Source: a virus. Taken from it: a stretch of DNA of 64,000 nucleotides. Both the position numbers and the translations under genes were made by a program. Position 1 is the stretch's first letter; every line of letters starts with the position of its first letter. Positions 8,514 to 17,281 of this stretch are shown here, in pieces. Under the pieces are notes generated by a model. That model ran no database searches and was not told the DNA's origin. It saw nothing but the letters and a program-made list of their open reading frames with translations. The stretch is taken from the IMG/VR virus record IMGVR_UViG_3300025536_000010, positions 1 to 64,000 of that record; one strand, written 5' to 3'.

Positions 8514-9056
8514 CTGCCTGCGAACTTCTTCACCCGGACGGAACTGCAACGGCTGCTCGTCCGCGCCGATGAATTGCTGCACGCGACCCAGGACGGCGAA
8601 CTGGCCTACTGCTTGCGTCAGCTGCTCACCGGCGCCGCGAACCTCGACGGCGTGCTGGCCGAATTGCCTGTCACGCCGCATCCCGTCAACAAGGCTCTGG
8701 AGAACCCGAACAACTGGGCTTCGGCCTGGGTGGGCGGGTCTTGCTCCGTTCACACGCACAAGGGCCGCTTCCGCATCGAGTACGGTCAGCAAGTCCTCAA
8801 GCGGCCCAATGGCGACGTTATCGGTACGAGTCGCTACCGCATTCGCATTGGCGATGGTGAGGATGCGGAAGAGTACACGTCCTGCGACCGCACCAACCTC
8901 CGCAACGTGGCCTTCTCTTACCTGAGCAAGTTCGAGGACACGCCGGCCGACAACGTCCGTGACGTACTGCTCAGGTTGTTCGGAGCGCACCCGCGCGACG
9001 ACGAGGGCATGGTGGACGCGCTCGCCGAACTACCCAAAACCAAGGAGGGTTCGTAG
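8505..9056 (+). CDS. Hypothetical protein under hairpin control
   Basis: The 183-residue protein has a helical N-terminus and a central beta region (WASAWVGGSCSVHTHKG onward). No family recognised. ATG 8505 is chosen over ATG 8481 because GGAGG lies between the two. The ATG lies in the 3' arm of a 12-bp stem. The stop is 2 bases before the next gene. Confidence 0.6.
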   Translation: MPVLPANFFTRTELQRLLVRADELLHATQDGELAYCLRQLLTGAANLDGVLAELPVTPHPVNKALENPNNWASAWVGGSCSVHTHKGRFRIEYGQQVLKRPNGDVIGTSRYRIRIGDGEDAEEYTSCDRTNLRNVAFSYLSKFEDTPADNVRDVLLRLFGAHPRDDEGMVDALAELPKTKEGS

Positions 9057-9058
9057 CC

Positions 9059-10576
9059 ATGCCGTTCAAGTCTAAGGCCCAGAAGGGCTGGATGTTTGCC
9101 AATCACCCCAAGATGGCTGAGCGCTGGGCTCACCACACGAAGGACATTAGCGCGCTGCCCGAACGTGTTGGCAGCAAGGAGAAGCAGTCGATGGACCAGA
9201 TCGCTGTCCTCGCCCGGCAGGCGGCCGAGTCTCGCTACGTCGAGAAGCTCGCCGCCGACACGGAAGTCACTCCGAGCCTGATTCGGCATTTTGCCGGCCA
9301 GGTCAAGTTGAGCCCGCTGGCCTTCTGCAAGCTGGCTTACGCGAACCCCGACCAGTACGTCACGTTTCTCAAGCTGGCGACCGGCGTCAAATTGACGCCG
9401 CAGCAGGTCAAGCACGCTGCCGGCGCGAACAAGCTGGTGGAGTTGCTGCTCAAGGCCAAAGGCGCTGTCGGCCAGGGTGCCAGCGCTGCTGGCGGTATGG
9501 CCAGTAAGGGCCTGGCCGCAGCTTCGCCCATCGCCAAGTCGACGCCCGGCAAGATCGGTGCGGGCGTGCTGGGCGCGGGTGGTATCGGTGCAGGCGCTTA
9601 TTCGCTGCTGGGCAGCGGTGGTGCGCCTGCTGGTCCCACGGAACAAGCGGCCAACCTGGGCTCGCAAATGTCGCAGCCGGCGGCGGCTCCCAAGGCCATG
9701 CCGCAAGCACCTTCGGGTAGCGCGCAAGGACCGAGCGCGGGCAGCGGTGGTGGCGTCGATCCCAAGCTGCTGGCCCTGGGCGGCGGCGCCGCTGCGCTGG
9801 GTCTGGGCGGTTACGCCCTGGCGCGGCGGCGCAAGCAGGAGAAGATGTCCAGGGACGAACTGGTCCGCGATGTCGTGCGGCGCGTGCTGGTGAAAAGAGC
9901 AGCGGCGACGATCAAGACGGGCGCGGCCAAAATCCTCAGTGCGCACCTGAACGAAGTGGCGGCGCTCATGCCGCTGGAGAAGAGTGCCGCGGTGCGCCAA
10001 CTCCAGAAAGCCGTCGCCGAGGGCAAACCGCTCAGCCAGGCTATCAAGCTGGCGTTCCCGCTGCTGAGCGGTGAACAGCGCGGCATCATGGCGGTGAAGC
10101 TGACCAAGGCAGCGACCGAGTGGTTCACGCGCAAGACTGCCAACGTGAACTGTGGCCCGAGCAGCGGGGCCATGCCGACGCAAACGATGCAGACGTTCAA
10201 CGGTCCCGCGGCCCAGGGCATGGACCAGCTGAGCAAGATGGCCGAAGTCGATCCGATGGCCACCGGGATTGGTGCGGGTGGCGGCGGTTTGCTCGGCGGC
10301 ATGGCCGGCAAAGGTGTGGGCAACTTCATGGCCAACAGCGGCCAGAGTATGCTGCGGCAGGGGATGCGCAGCAATGCGGGCAGCATGATGCGGGCTGGCC
10401 GGGCGCGCGTCAACGGAGCGGGTAAATGGGCTCCGATCCTGGCGTTGCTCGGCGCTGGTTTGGGTGGCGGGATCGGCGCTTCGGCGGGCGGGAAACCGTC
10501 GATTCAGCCGACGCCGCCTGGCATGGTCGGTAAAGGTTTCGGTGGTGCTGCTGGCGCCTTGCAGCAGCAGCCCTAG
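9059..10576 (+). CDS. Gly/Ala-rich virion-type protein with glycine-zipper segments
   Basis: The 505-residue protein opens with PFKSKAQKGWMFANHPKMAERW, a start seen in phage virion-associated and hypothetical proteins. Three or four glycine-zipper hydrophobic stretches follow (about residues 165-190, 235-260, 400-425 and 460-480), separated by Ala/Gln linkers and a basic helix. Such proteins may be internal head or DNA-ejection proteins that insert into membranes. It shares this make-up with the genes at 11343 and 63001. The Shine-Dalgarno is in a perfect AACC/GGTT hairpin with hexaloop AAGGAG. Confidence 0.65.
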   Translation: MPFKSKAQKGWMFANHPKMAERWAHHTKDISALPERVGSKEKQSMDQIAVLARQAAESRYVEKLAADTEVTPSLIRHFAGQVKLSPLAFCKLAYANPDQYVTFLKLATGVKLTPQQVKHAAGANKLVELLLKAKGAVGQGASAAGGMASKGLAAASPIAKSTPGKIGAGVLGAGGIGAGAYSLLGSGGAPAGPTEQAANLGSQMSQPAAAPKAMPQAPSGSAQGPSAGSGGGVDPKLLALGGGAAALGLGGYALARRRKQEKMSRDELVRDVVRRVLVKRAAATIKTGAAKILSAHLNEVAALMPLEKSAAVRQLQKAVAEGKPLSQAIKLAFPLLSGEQRGIMAVKLTKAATEWFTRKTANVNCGPSSGAMPTQTMQTFNGPAAQGMDQLSKMAEVDPMATGIGAGGGGLLGGMAGKGVGNFMANSGQSMLRQGMRSNAGSMMRAGRARVNGAGKWAPILALLGAGLGGGIGASAGGKPSIQPTPPGMVGKGFGGAAGALQQQP

Positions 10577-10598
10577 ACGTCTTCCGTTTTGTCCCCCA

Positions 10599-10647
10599 AA
10601 CGGGTAAGGTCGTGACCGCGACCAAATCAGTCACGACCTTACCCGTT
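10599..10647. promoter_or_regulatory. Perfect 18-bp stem-loop between virion genes
   Basis: An inverted repeat (arms 10599-10616 and 10630-10647) with a 13-base loop lies just before the ribosome site of the next gene. There is no U-run after it, so it is not a standard terminator. It is preceded by TTTTGTCCCCCA (10587-10598), also found in two candidate promoter regions near 47.06 and 57.24 kb. Confidence 0.7.
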
Positions 10648-10670
10648 CAGCCCAGCAAAGGAGAATCACC

Positions 10671-11288
10671 ATGATGAACCGTCGTGAAGCCTTGAAAGCC
10701 GGCCTGGCGAGTTTGCTGACGGCGCTGAGTCCGTTCAAGGCCGCTGCCGATCCTGTTGTGGAAGCGTATGTCGCCAATGGTTTCGTGAACGAGGAACGGG
10801 TAGGCGACGATCTGATCGAGACGTACGCTTTCACCCGTGGTGTGCTCTTGGTCGGCGACATGACTCCTGGCTTGCTGGTCGCCGATGGTTCGTTCAGCGT
10901 GACTGTGCGCAAGGTGCAGCCCCGTTGTGATGTCAGCGGCTTGTTCACGCATCTCCTGGGTCCGTATCCCATCATGCAGGCCACGCATGACATCTTTGGC
11001 GACTGGGAGCGCTCGAAGACGAGCTTCTGGCGTCTGGGCCTGCTCAAGACGGACAAGACCTCGGTGTGGTTCAAGATCTCAAAACCACTTTTTACCCAGA
11101 TCGGCGTGAGCGTGGTGGCCCGGGTCAACAAACCGGGACAAACAGACAACCGGGGCGACGAGTTCGTGCCCCAATTCCCTGGCGACGATGGCACGATGAT
11201 GGTGACGGAGTGGGCGAACTTCATGAGTTGCGAAGAACCCAAACTCTGTCCAGCACCCAAGGATTATCAAATCCCGGGAGCACGCTAA
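10671..11288 (+). CDS. Secreted-type protein with Tat-like leader
   Basis: The 205-residue product begins MNRREALKAGLASLLTAL and then an Ala-rich cleavage-like site near residue 26, matching a twin-arginine leader. The mature part is beta-rich with four cysteines and no recognised family. A phage protein with a Tat leader would be exported folded, or the leader may act as a membrane anchor. It sits between two large virion-type genes. AAAGGAG lies 8 bases upstream. Confidence 0.6.
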   Translation: MMNRREALKAGLASLLTALSPFKAAADPVVEAYVANGFVNEERVGDDLIETYAFTRGVLLVGDMTPGLLVADGSFSVTVRKVQPRCDVSGLFTHLLGPYPIMQATHDIFGDWERSKTSFWRLGLLKTDKTSVWFKISKPLFTQIGVSVVARVNKPGQTDNRGDEFVPQFPGDDGTMMVTEWANFMSCEEPKLCPAPKDYQIPGAR

Positions 11289-11342
11289 CGTCGCAGCCGG
11301 TGCAAGAGCGCCCGCTAACTCAAGAAAGTCACGGAGGACGCT

Positions 11343-14300
11343 ATGAACCCAGCAGCCGCTCCAGGCCCCGTTATCAACAACATCAACGGCGGTATGGCCC
11401 AGCAGGGTCGGTTCTCGGGCATGTTCGGCATGCACCCGGGTTTCAACTTCATGGCGGCGACGCAGCACGCCCAGCGGAACCCAAATGCAGCGGCTCACCC
11501 GACGATTCCGCAGCAGGGTATGGCCACAGCGGGTGGAGTGCAGCAGGCCCTGCAAAAGGCGAGTTTCGCGGCGCGGGGAGATTACCTGGACGACGTGCTT
11601 TTCGAGCTTTGGGAGGGGCAGAAGCGGGCGGAAGCACAGACAGCGGGGTCGATGGCGGCCGGAGCGAGCGCAACTGCGCCTGCGGGTGGCCAAAATGGTG
11701 GGCAGCAGCCGAACAGGTCGACGCGGGGCATGATGGGTGGCGGTTATCGCGGTGCGCGCGGTGGTGGCGGGCAAAACCACGGAGTCGTGGGACAAACCAG
11801 CGGGCCGCAACCGCTCGTGGGGAACGTGAACCCACTCGGGCAAATGGGCAATCCGATGGCTACCGCCGCCCGACAAGGCATGGCGAGCCTCGCCCCCCGC
11901 CCCTTTGGGGGGACAATGGCCCCACAGCCGCTAAAAATGGCGATGATGGTGCCCGGTCCTGGCGGCATGGCTCCGAACCCAGGCGCCACGGCCCCCATGC
12001 CGCCGCCTCCGGGGCCTCCGGGCATGGCTGCGCCTGGTGGCGGTGGGCCGCTGCCGCCGCCTCCTCCGAATGGCGGCGCACCGATCCCCGGACAGCCTCC
12101 GGTCGACCCCATGACAGGCCAACCGATGGACCCTGCTGCGATGGGCGGCGGTGCGCCTCCGGGGCCTATCGACCCCATGACGGGACAACCTGTGCAGGCT
12201 CCAATGGCCTCGCCGCCGGCTCCGCCGTTGCCTGCTAACCCGCGGCCTGCGCAAGCCTCGCCCAAGGACAGCCAACAGGCCCAGCGGGAGGCAAACATGC
12301 TGCGCATGCTGGAGCAAAAACAGCAGTCGGAGGCATCTGCGACCCCGCAGGACGCCAACGATGACATCCAGGCGCAGAGCATGGCTTTGGCCAAGACGGC
12401 TGAGTCGCCTGGTATGCGGATGATGCGTGAGAACCACAACCGCATCACGCTGGGCGTGCTGGGCGAAGACCTCCGCCGCAAGTACGGTATGGGGCCGTTC
12501 TCCAAGCGTGCCTCCGAGAGTGATTCGTTCTCCGACATGAACGAGGACGATACGTTGGGCAGCCCCAAGGCCATGAGCAAAGGCTGGCAGTGGCGCTACA
12601 TGAACAAGGACGTCGACGAGGGCCTCAGTCAGTGGTTGCCCAGGCTGTTCAAGAGCCAGCACACGCCTGTCAGTGAACTGCTGGCCTCGCCGGGCAAGCA
12701 GGGGCTGCTCGGCGGCCTGGGCGGGCTCGCGTTGGGTGGCGCCGGCGGTGCGCTGGGCGCCCAACATCTCGGTGCAAACCCGGTGCTCGGTGGTTTAGGT
12801 GGCGCCGGGCTTGGGGCGATCCTGGGCGGCCTCAGCGGCTATGGCTCGCGCCGCAAGAAGAATGACAAGCTGATCGACGCCATGCGTTTCATGCCGCCGG
12901 GAGCCACACTGGGCGAGATGGACCAGCTGGAGGCAGCCAAGAAAGCACCCAAGCCAGACCCCATCGCCGGCTCGGCGGTCCAAAAACTGGCTTTTGAGAA
13001 ATTCGCCCAGGCGCTCAAGCAGAGCATGGAGGTCGAGCAGGCTGTCCCGCTCGGTCTGGCGGGCGTGGGCGCTGGTGTTGGTATGTTCGCTGGCGGTGCC
13101 CAGGGACGCGACCTGGCCCAACGGAACATGCAGGCCCAACTGCCCGGTCAGATCGAGGCCGCACGGCTCCAGCACCGCAACTCGATGAACCAGGGCCTCG
13201 ACAAGATGTACGGCCGTGGCCTCGACAACTGGGCGAAGCGGCGGGCGGGTATCCTCCAGGAACGCATGGCCATCGGCCCGGACGGCAATTTCAAGGTGCC
13301 GCGTCCGGCGGGGAATGAGGGCTGGGAGCGGATGCGCGATCAGCATGGGCAACTCGCGGCTTCGGGGCCACAGCTGCGCCAGGGTTTCAATCCGCAGCAG
13401 GCCGCAGCCGCCAAGCAGAAGTTCCTGGCTTCGGGGCAGGCTCAGCAGTTCATCCAGCAGCAACGTGGGGCCTGGCAGAACCAGCTGGGACGCATGCAGA
13501 GTCAGGCACCTGGACAGGTTGCCGCGGCCGGGCGTCGGGGCATGCTGCGCGGTGGTTTGGCGGGCGGTTTGGGCGGCCTGGCTGTGGCGAGCGCCCCCAT
13601 GCTCATGGGCATGTTCGGTGGTAAGCAGGCCGAGGATGGCAGCATCTATCTGGAGAAGCAGGCCAAGGAGGTCACCTACACGGACCCCAAAACGGGCAAG
13701 CAGGTGACGACGGACCATGAGGCCCTTGGTAAGAAATGCGCGGAGATGCTCTACAAGACCGTCGACGACGGGGACACGCAGCTTATCCACGCCGCCATGC
13801 TCGATCACCTGCTGCGTCTCAATAAGCGCTCGGCTGATGCCGAGCGTGACACAAACTGCCCGCTCTGCGGCATGCTGCACGAGTTCGGGCTGGCGTGCAG
13901 CACCAAAAAGGCCGAGCAAGAGGATACCAGTCTCAAGTCGCCCAACCGCAGCGCCTCGGGCGAGAGCAAGGGCCTGACCTTCGCGCACCGTGCGGACGAT
14001 CACGCCACGGGTCCAGCGGCCTGGCAGAGCATCGACCGTTTCCTCTCGAAAGACGTCACCGTGAAGACGGACCCCTACAAGGGCAAGCACGGCGGCACCA
14101 AGAAGGACACGGTCAACTACAAGCTCGCCGCCCTCAGTGGTGTCGAGTCGGGCTTGCTGGGCCTCAAGGGGCGCCTGATGCAGCCAGGCGGTTGGCTGGA
14201 TGAACTCATGGATGCCCAACGCAGCCCCGTTCAAGCGGGCGGTTCGACCTTTGGTACGCTGCCCAAACTCAAGCCACCCGATCTCAAGGGTTTGCTGGGC

Positions 14301-16139
14301 AAGCTCACGGGTGCTGCTCCCGCTGCGCCCACGGACGCGCCTGCGGATGCGCACCTGGCGCCGTTGCCGGTCGCGCTAGCCGGTGCGGGTATTGGTTTGG
14401 GCGGTGCCGGTCTGGGCTATGGCCTGGGCAAGCTGATGGGTAAGAAAAAGGAGGAACCCGAGAAGAGTGGGGCGGACGCTTTGCGGGAACTATCGCTGAG
14501 CCCGGCAGCCGTGGGCTTCTTCGACTACTGCGACCGTTTGGGCCTCGACGCGACCCAGGTCAAACAGGCTGTCGACGTGGCGTGTGCCAAGTTCCCCGAA
14601 GCGGAAGGAGAACTGCGTCATGGCCTCGCCAAGCGAGCCCAGGCGCAGGTGCCCTTTTGCCTGGAGAAACAGGCGAACAAGTTGCGTGGGATGCTGAACG
14701 CCGGCAAGAGCGCCTGGGGCTGGATGCGCGGGGCCAAGCCCGTCATGGCGCAGGGCCTCCAGACCGCTCCGGTGACCAGGGCGACAGCTTCACCATTGGT
14801 GCAGCAGGCGGCGCAACTGCGGCAGGCGACGCCTGGCCTGGGCGTACAGCAGGCGATGGCGCAGGCGCGCTCGCAGCAGCCTGGCATGCAGGGCGTCTTC
14901 AATAACTACATGCGCGGTGCCACGCCCTACTCGGTGGCTTCGTCGGTCGGCCAAACGGCGATGGGTGGCCTCGGCGGTGCTTTCGCTGGCGAAGAACTGG
15001 GCCTACCTGGCGGTGGTTGGACTGGGGCCGCAGCTGGTGCGTTGGCCATGAACCCGATGGCCCGGCGCTTCATGGCCAGGAACCCCAGGAGCCTGGCTCA
15101 GCCCTTCATGCGGGGCGGGCAAGGAGCCATCGGCGGCGGTTTCGCCGGCAGCGCGATCGACCAGACAGCGGGTGCTCTGGGTTACGACACCAACGGGCGT
15201 TTCGCTCAGGCCGGTGCCGGGTTCGGTTTGCTTGCTGGCGGCGGACGCGGCCTCGCAGCCATGCGTGTCGCTCGCCACGGTGCGTTCTTGCCGGGCGTGA
15301 TGGCGCAGGCGTCCAAGATGTCGGGACCAGCGCGTGCGGACTTCTTGGCCAAGAACATGAGCATGGCGGGCCAGGTCAACTCGCTGGGCGCCAAGGCTAC
15401 GCAGGGCCTGGAGCAGTTCGCGCGTGGTTCAATGGCTCCCCTCACGGGCGTCGGCAAGACGGGCTGGAACCTGATGACGGGGGCCAAGAACCCGTTCAGC
15501 AGTGCCTGGAAGGGTGCGGTTCCGGGCACTCGTCTGGGACGCATTGGCGCTACCGTGGGCGGCGTTGGCATGGGCGCCACGGCGCTGGGCATGGGCTCGG
15601 AGTACCTCCATAACCGATTCAGCAACGCGGTCGATGAAAAGCTGGGCGACGTCTACAACCAGGCCATGCCGCAATTCCAGGATGATGCGGCGGGCTTCCT
15701 CGACCAGTACATGCAGAGTCGGGGTCTGATGAACGAGCAGGGCCAGTTCGATCCCATGCAGACGGTCAACCGCAACGGCGGCATCATGGGCAGCATGATG
15801 CAGGGCAGCGACAAGATCTTCCAGGGCCTGGGCATGGACCCGAGTCGCATGAGCCCCATGCAGAAGATGATGATTATGGGCGGCGCACTCGGCCTGGGCG
15901 GCGGGGCAATGGGCGGTTCGCCGGGCGTGGCAGGCGCAGGCGGCCTTGCCATGATGGGCGGGCTTCTGCCTACACTGATGCAGGGTCAGGGGCAGGGCGG
16001 ACAACGCTATTCGGGCTACAACCCGATGCAGCAGCAGTCGGCCCCTGGTTACGAAGGCCAGGCGCCTGGACAGAACCCGAACTCCCCACAGGCCCGCAAC
16101 GAATGGCTGCACCAGCAACAACTCCAGCAGGGAGGTTAA
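11343..16139 (+). CDS. Giant Gly/Ala/Met-rich virion-type protein (1598 aa)
   Basis: The N-terminal 300 residues are low-complexity, with a Pro/Gly region holding a two-fold DPMTGQP repeat. Then come several glycine-zipper membrane-like segments (about 455-500, 560-580, 735-760, 1020-1050, 1200-1235, 1410-1430), repeated EKQAK-type motifs, and a Met/Gly/Gln-rich tail. This fits a large internal virion or ejection protein more than a classic tape measure, since long coiled coils are absent. The ribosome site is in a GTC/GAC stem with hexaloop ACGGAG. An internal palindromic element lies at 12980-12998. Confidence 0.65.
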   Translation: MNPAAAPGPVINNINGGMAQQGRFSGMFGMHPGFNFMAATQHAQRNPNAAAHPTIPQQGMATAGGVQQALQKASFAARGDYLDDVLFELWEGQKRAEAQTAGSMAAGASATAPAGGQNGGQQPNRSTRGMMGGGYRGARGGGGQNHGVVGQTSGPQPLVGNVNPLGQMGNPMATAARQGMASLAPRPFGGTMAPQPLKMAMMVPGPGGMAPNPGATAPMPPPPGPPGMAAPGGGGPLPPPPPNGGAPIPGQPPVDPMTGQPMDPAAMGGGAPPGPIDPMTGQPVQAPMASPPAPPLPANPRPAQASPKDSQQAQREANMLRMLEQKQQSEASATPQDANDDIQAQSMALAKTAESPGMRMMRENHNRITLGVLGEDLRRKYGMGPFSKRASESDSFSDMNEDDTLGSPKAMSKGWQWRYMNKDVDEGLSQWLPRLFKSQHTPVSELLASPGKQGLLGGLGGLALGGAGGALGAQHLGANPVLGGLGGAGLGAILGGLSGYGSRRKKNDKLIDAMRFMPPGATLGEMDQLEAAKKAPKPDPIAGSAVQKLAFEKFAQALKQSMEVEQAVPLGLAGVGAGVGMFAGGAQGRDLAQRNMQAQLPGQIEAARLQHRNSMNQGLDKMYGRGLDNWAKRRAGILQERMAIGPDGNFKVPRPAGNEGWERMRDQHGQLAASGPQLRQGFNPQQAAAAKQKFLASGQAQQFIQQQRGAWQNQLGRMQSQAPGQVAAAGRRGMLRGGLAGGLGGLAVASAPMLMGMFGGKQAEDGSIYLEKQAKEVTYTDPKTGKQVTTDHEALGKKCAEMLYKTVDDGDTQLIHAAMLDHLLRLNKRSADAERDTNCPLCGMLHEFGLACSTKKAEQEDTSLKSPNRSASGESKGLTFAHRADDHATGPAAWQSIDRFLSKDVTVKTDPYKGKHGGTKKDTVNYKLAALSGVESGLLGLKGRLMQPGGWLDELMDAQRSPVQAGGSTFGTLPKLKPPDLKGLLGKLTGAAPAAPTDAPADAHLAPLPVALAGAGIGLGGAGLGYGLGKLMGKKKEEPEKSGADALRELSLSPAAVGFFDYCDRLGLDATQVKQAVDVACAKFPEAEGELRHGLAKRAQAQVPFCLEKQANKLRGMLNAGKSAWGWMRGAKPVMAQGLQTAPVTRATASPLVQQAAQLRQATPGLGVQQAMAQARSQQPGMQGVFNNYMRGATPYSVASSVGQTAMGGLGGAFAGEELGLPGGGWTGAAAGALAMNPMARRFMARNPRSLAQPFMRGGQGAIGGGFAGSAIDQTAGALGYDTNGRFAQAGAGFGLLAGGGRGLAAMRVARHGAFLPGVMAQASKMSGPARADFLAKNMSMAGQVNSLGAKATQGLEQFARGSMAPLTGVGKTGWNLMTGAKNPFSSAWKGAVPGTRLGRIGATVGGVGMGATALGMGSEYLHNRFSNAVDEKLGDVYNQAMPQFQDDAAGFLDQYMQSRGLMNEQGQFDPMQTVNRNGGIMGSMMQGSDKIFQGLGMDPSRMSPMQKMMIMGGALGLGGGAMGGSPGVAGAGGLAMMGGLLPTLMQGQGQGGQRYSGYNPMQQQSAPGYEGQAPGQNPNSPQARNEWLHQQQLQQGG
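12980..12998. repeat. Dispersed near-palindrome, intragenic copy
   Basis: CCAAAAACTGGCTTTTGAG lies inside the giant virion gene and matches the 19-base consensus at every position. Confidence 0.6.
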
Positions 16140-16140
16140 G

Positions 16141-16299
16141 ATGGCAAGCACTGGCGATCTGGCGCGTCGACTCTTCCGCCTGCGCACCAAGCGGGCCAGG
16201 CTCGAATGCCAGATCAGCCAGTTGGCTGCCCGCATAGCCAAGAAGCGTCAGCCGGGCGAACCGCGTCCGCGCTGGGGGAACTGTGCCAAGGCGAAATAG
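16141..16299 (+). CDS. Small basic helical protein (52 aa)
   Basis: The reading frame MASTGDLARRLFRLRTKRA onward is 52 codons long and ends at TAG 16297-16299. It begins 1 base after the giant gene with a strong GGGAGG ribosome site. It is Arg/Lys-rich and likely a single amphipathic helix. Function unknown. Confidence 0.6.
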   Translation: MASTGDLARRLFRLRTKRARLECQISQLAARIAKKRQPGEPRPRWGNCAKAK

Positions 16300-16300
16300 C

Positions 16301-16498
16301 ATGGCCGCTTTCTACCTGGCTTGTGTCCTGGCCTGTGCCGACGAACGCGAAGGGGTTCGGCACCAGGCCAGCTATTGCCTCCAGCGAGGCGGATGGCATA
16401 GTCTGGGCCTTGTATTGTGGGGCACGCAGCACCCGGACCCGGAGGTTCGGCAACGCTGCCACGCGATCCTCGATCCGTATCTCTCACCGAAGAAGTAA
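16301..16498 (+). CDS. Small protein with HEAT-like helices
   Basis: The 65-residue product has two amphipathic helices, the second ending HPDPEVRQRCHAILDPYL, like a single HEAT repeat. The ATG is 1 base after the previous stop; a GTG at 16283 is an alternative. Confidence 0.5.
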   Translation: MAAFYLACVLACADEREGVRHQASYCLQRGGWHSLGLVLWGTQHPDPEVRQRCHAILDPYLSPKK

Positions 16499-16508
16499 GG
16501 AGACACCG

Positions 16509-17015
16509 ATGCGCAACCCGACCTGGATCGTCACTCTCACCTTCGCCCTGGTCATCGCGGGTTATCTGGGCCTGGTCATCCTCGCGGAGGACGCGGCCAA
16601 AGGGGTCTATGCGGCCGGCATCGACAAGACAGCGGTGCAGGAGCCCGAGAAGATCGGCCCGCCCAAGGCGTATCAGCCCGAGCCAGGCTACTACATCTGC
16701 ACGGGCGGTCAGGAGCACAAGCTCTACGAGATGGTGCTGACGATCAAAGAGAGCCCGGCCAAGCGTGGTGTCTACATCGTGCAGTGGTCGAACACCTACA
16801 CGGGCGTCGGCCGCATGGAGGGAGACACGTTCATCGTGGGCTGGAGCGGCAACGGTTGTACCGGCTTTACCACCTACAAGGGCGTCTGGGATACCGAAAC
16901 CAAGAGGCACCGCTGGGAGGGCAAGCAGCTGTTCATCCCCTCGGATGGTGAACTCTACCCGGAGAAGTTGGAGTACCTACGGCCCTTCAAGGTCTTGAAG
17001 AAGGAGCGGGAATAG
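16509..17015 (+). CDS. Membrane-anchored or secreted hypothetical protein
   Basis: The 168-residue protein has an N-terminal hydrophobic segment (about residues 6-26) and then a beta-rich domain with Trp, Gly and Tyr (GYYICTGGQ to FIVGWSGNGCTGF). It ends in a TAG whose frame stays open to 17279, so a readthrough product is possible. AAGGAGA lies 6 bases upstream. Confidence 0.6.
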   Translation: MRNPTWIVTLTFALVIAGYLGLVILAEDAAKGVYAAGIDKTAVQEPEKIGPPKAYQPEPGYYICTGGQEHKLYEMVLTIKESPAKRGVYIVQWSNTYTGVGRMEGDTFIVGWSGNGCTGFTTYKGVWDTETKRHRWEGKQLFIPSDGELYPEKLEYLRPFKVLKKERE

Positions 17016-17060
17016 GCCACCGCCTGGGTAGACTGCTGCTGTGGCGATCCCTACGAGTTC

Positions 17061-17279
17061 GTGGACCGCGACCCCTATACGCAGTGCCTGGTCGTCAAGC
17101 ATAACCTGAGCCGCGTGGCCTGGCTGCCGGCTAAGCTGAGCACGGTCGGCCAGGCCCTGCGGTTCAAGCGGGACGACGGCAGCTGGGATGATGGCTGGAA
17201 GGTACTGGCCGCTTACCAGACGCTGCCTGAGTATCAGATCCCAGAGGGCCGGTTGACCAAGGCATGCAAGCGGAGATGA
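17061..17279 (+). CDS. Small hypothetical protein, GTG start or readthrough extension
   Basis: The 72 residues include RVAWLPAKLSTVGQALRF and WDDGWKVLAAYQ, similar in style to small phage proteins of unknown function. There is no ATG. GTG 17061 is the likely start but its ribosome site is weak. The frame is the same as that of the gene at 16509 and is open from its TAG (17013-17015), encoding a Cys-rich linker, so it may be made as an amber-readthrough tail. Confidence 0.5.
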   Translation: MDRDPYTQCLVVKHNLSRVAWLPAKLSTVGQALRFKRDDGSWDDGWKVLAAYQTLPEYQIPEGRLTKACKRR

Positions 17280-17281
17280 CC

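Noticed and set aside
8918-10183. A 421-codon minus-strand open frame
   Set aside because: Same reason; the + strand has ribosome sites and phage-type starts.
12795-14354. A 519-codon minus-strand open frame opposite the giant virion gene
   Set aside because: Codon-bias shadow with Arg/Leu/His-rich product and no motif; the + strand frame is continuous.
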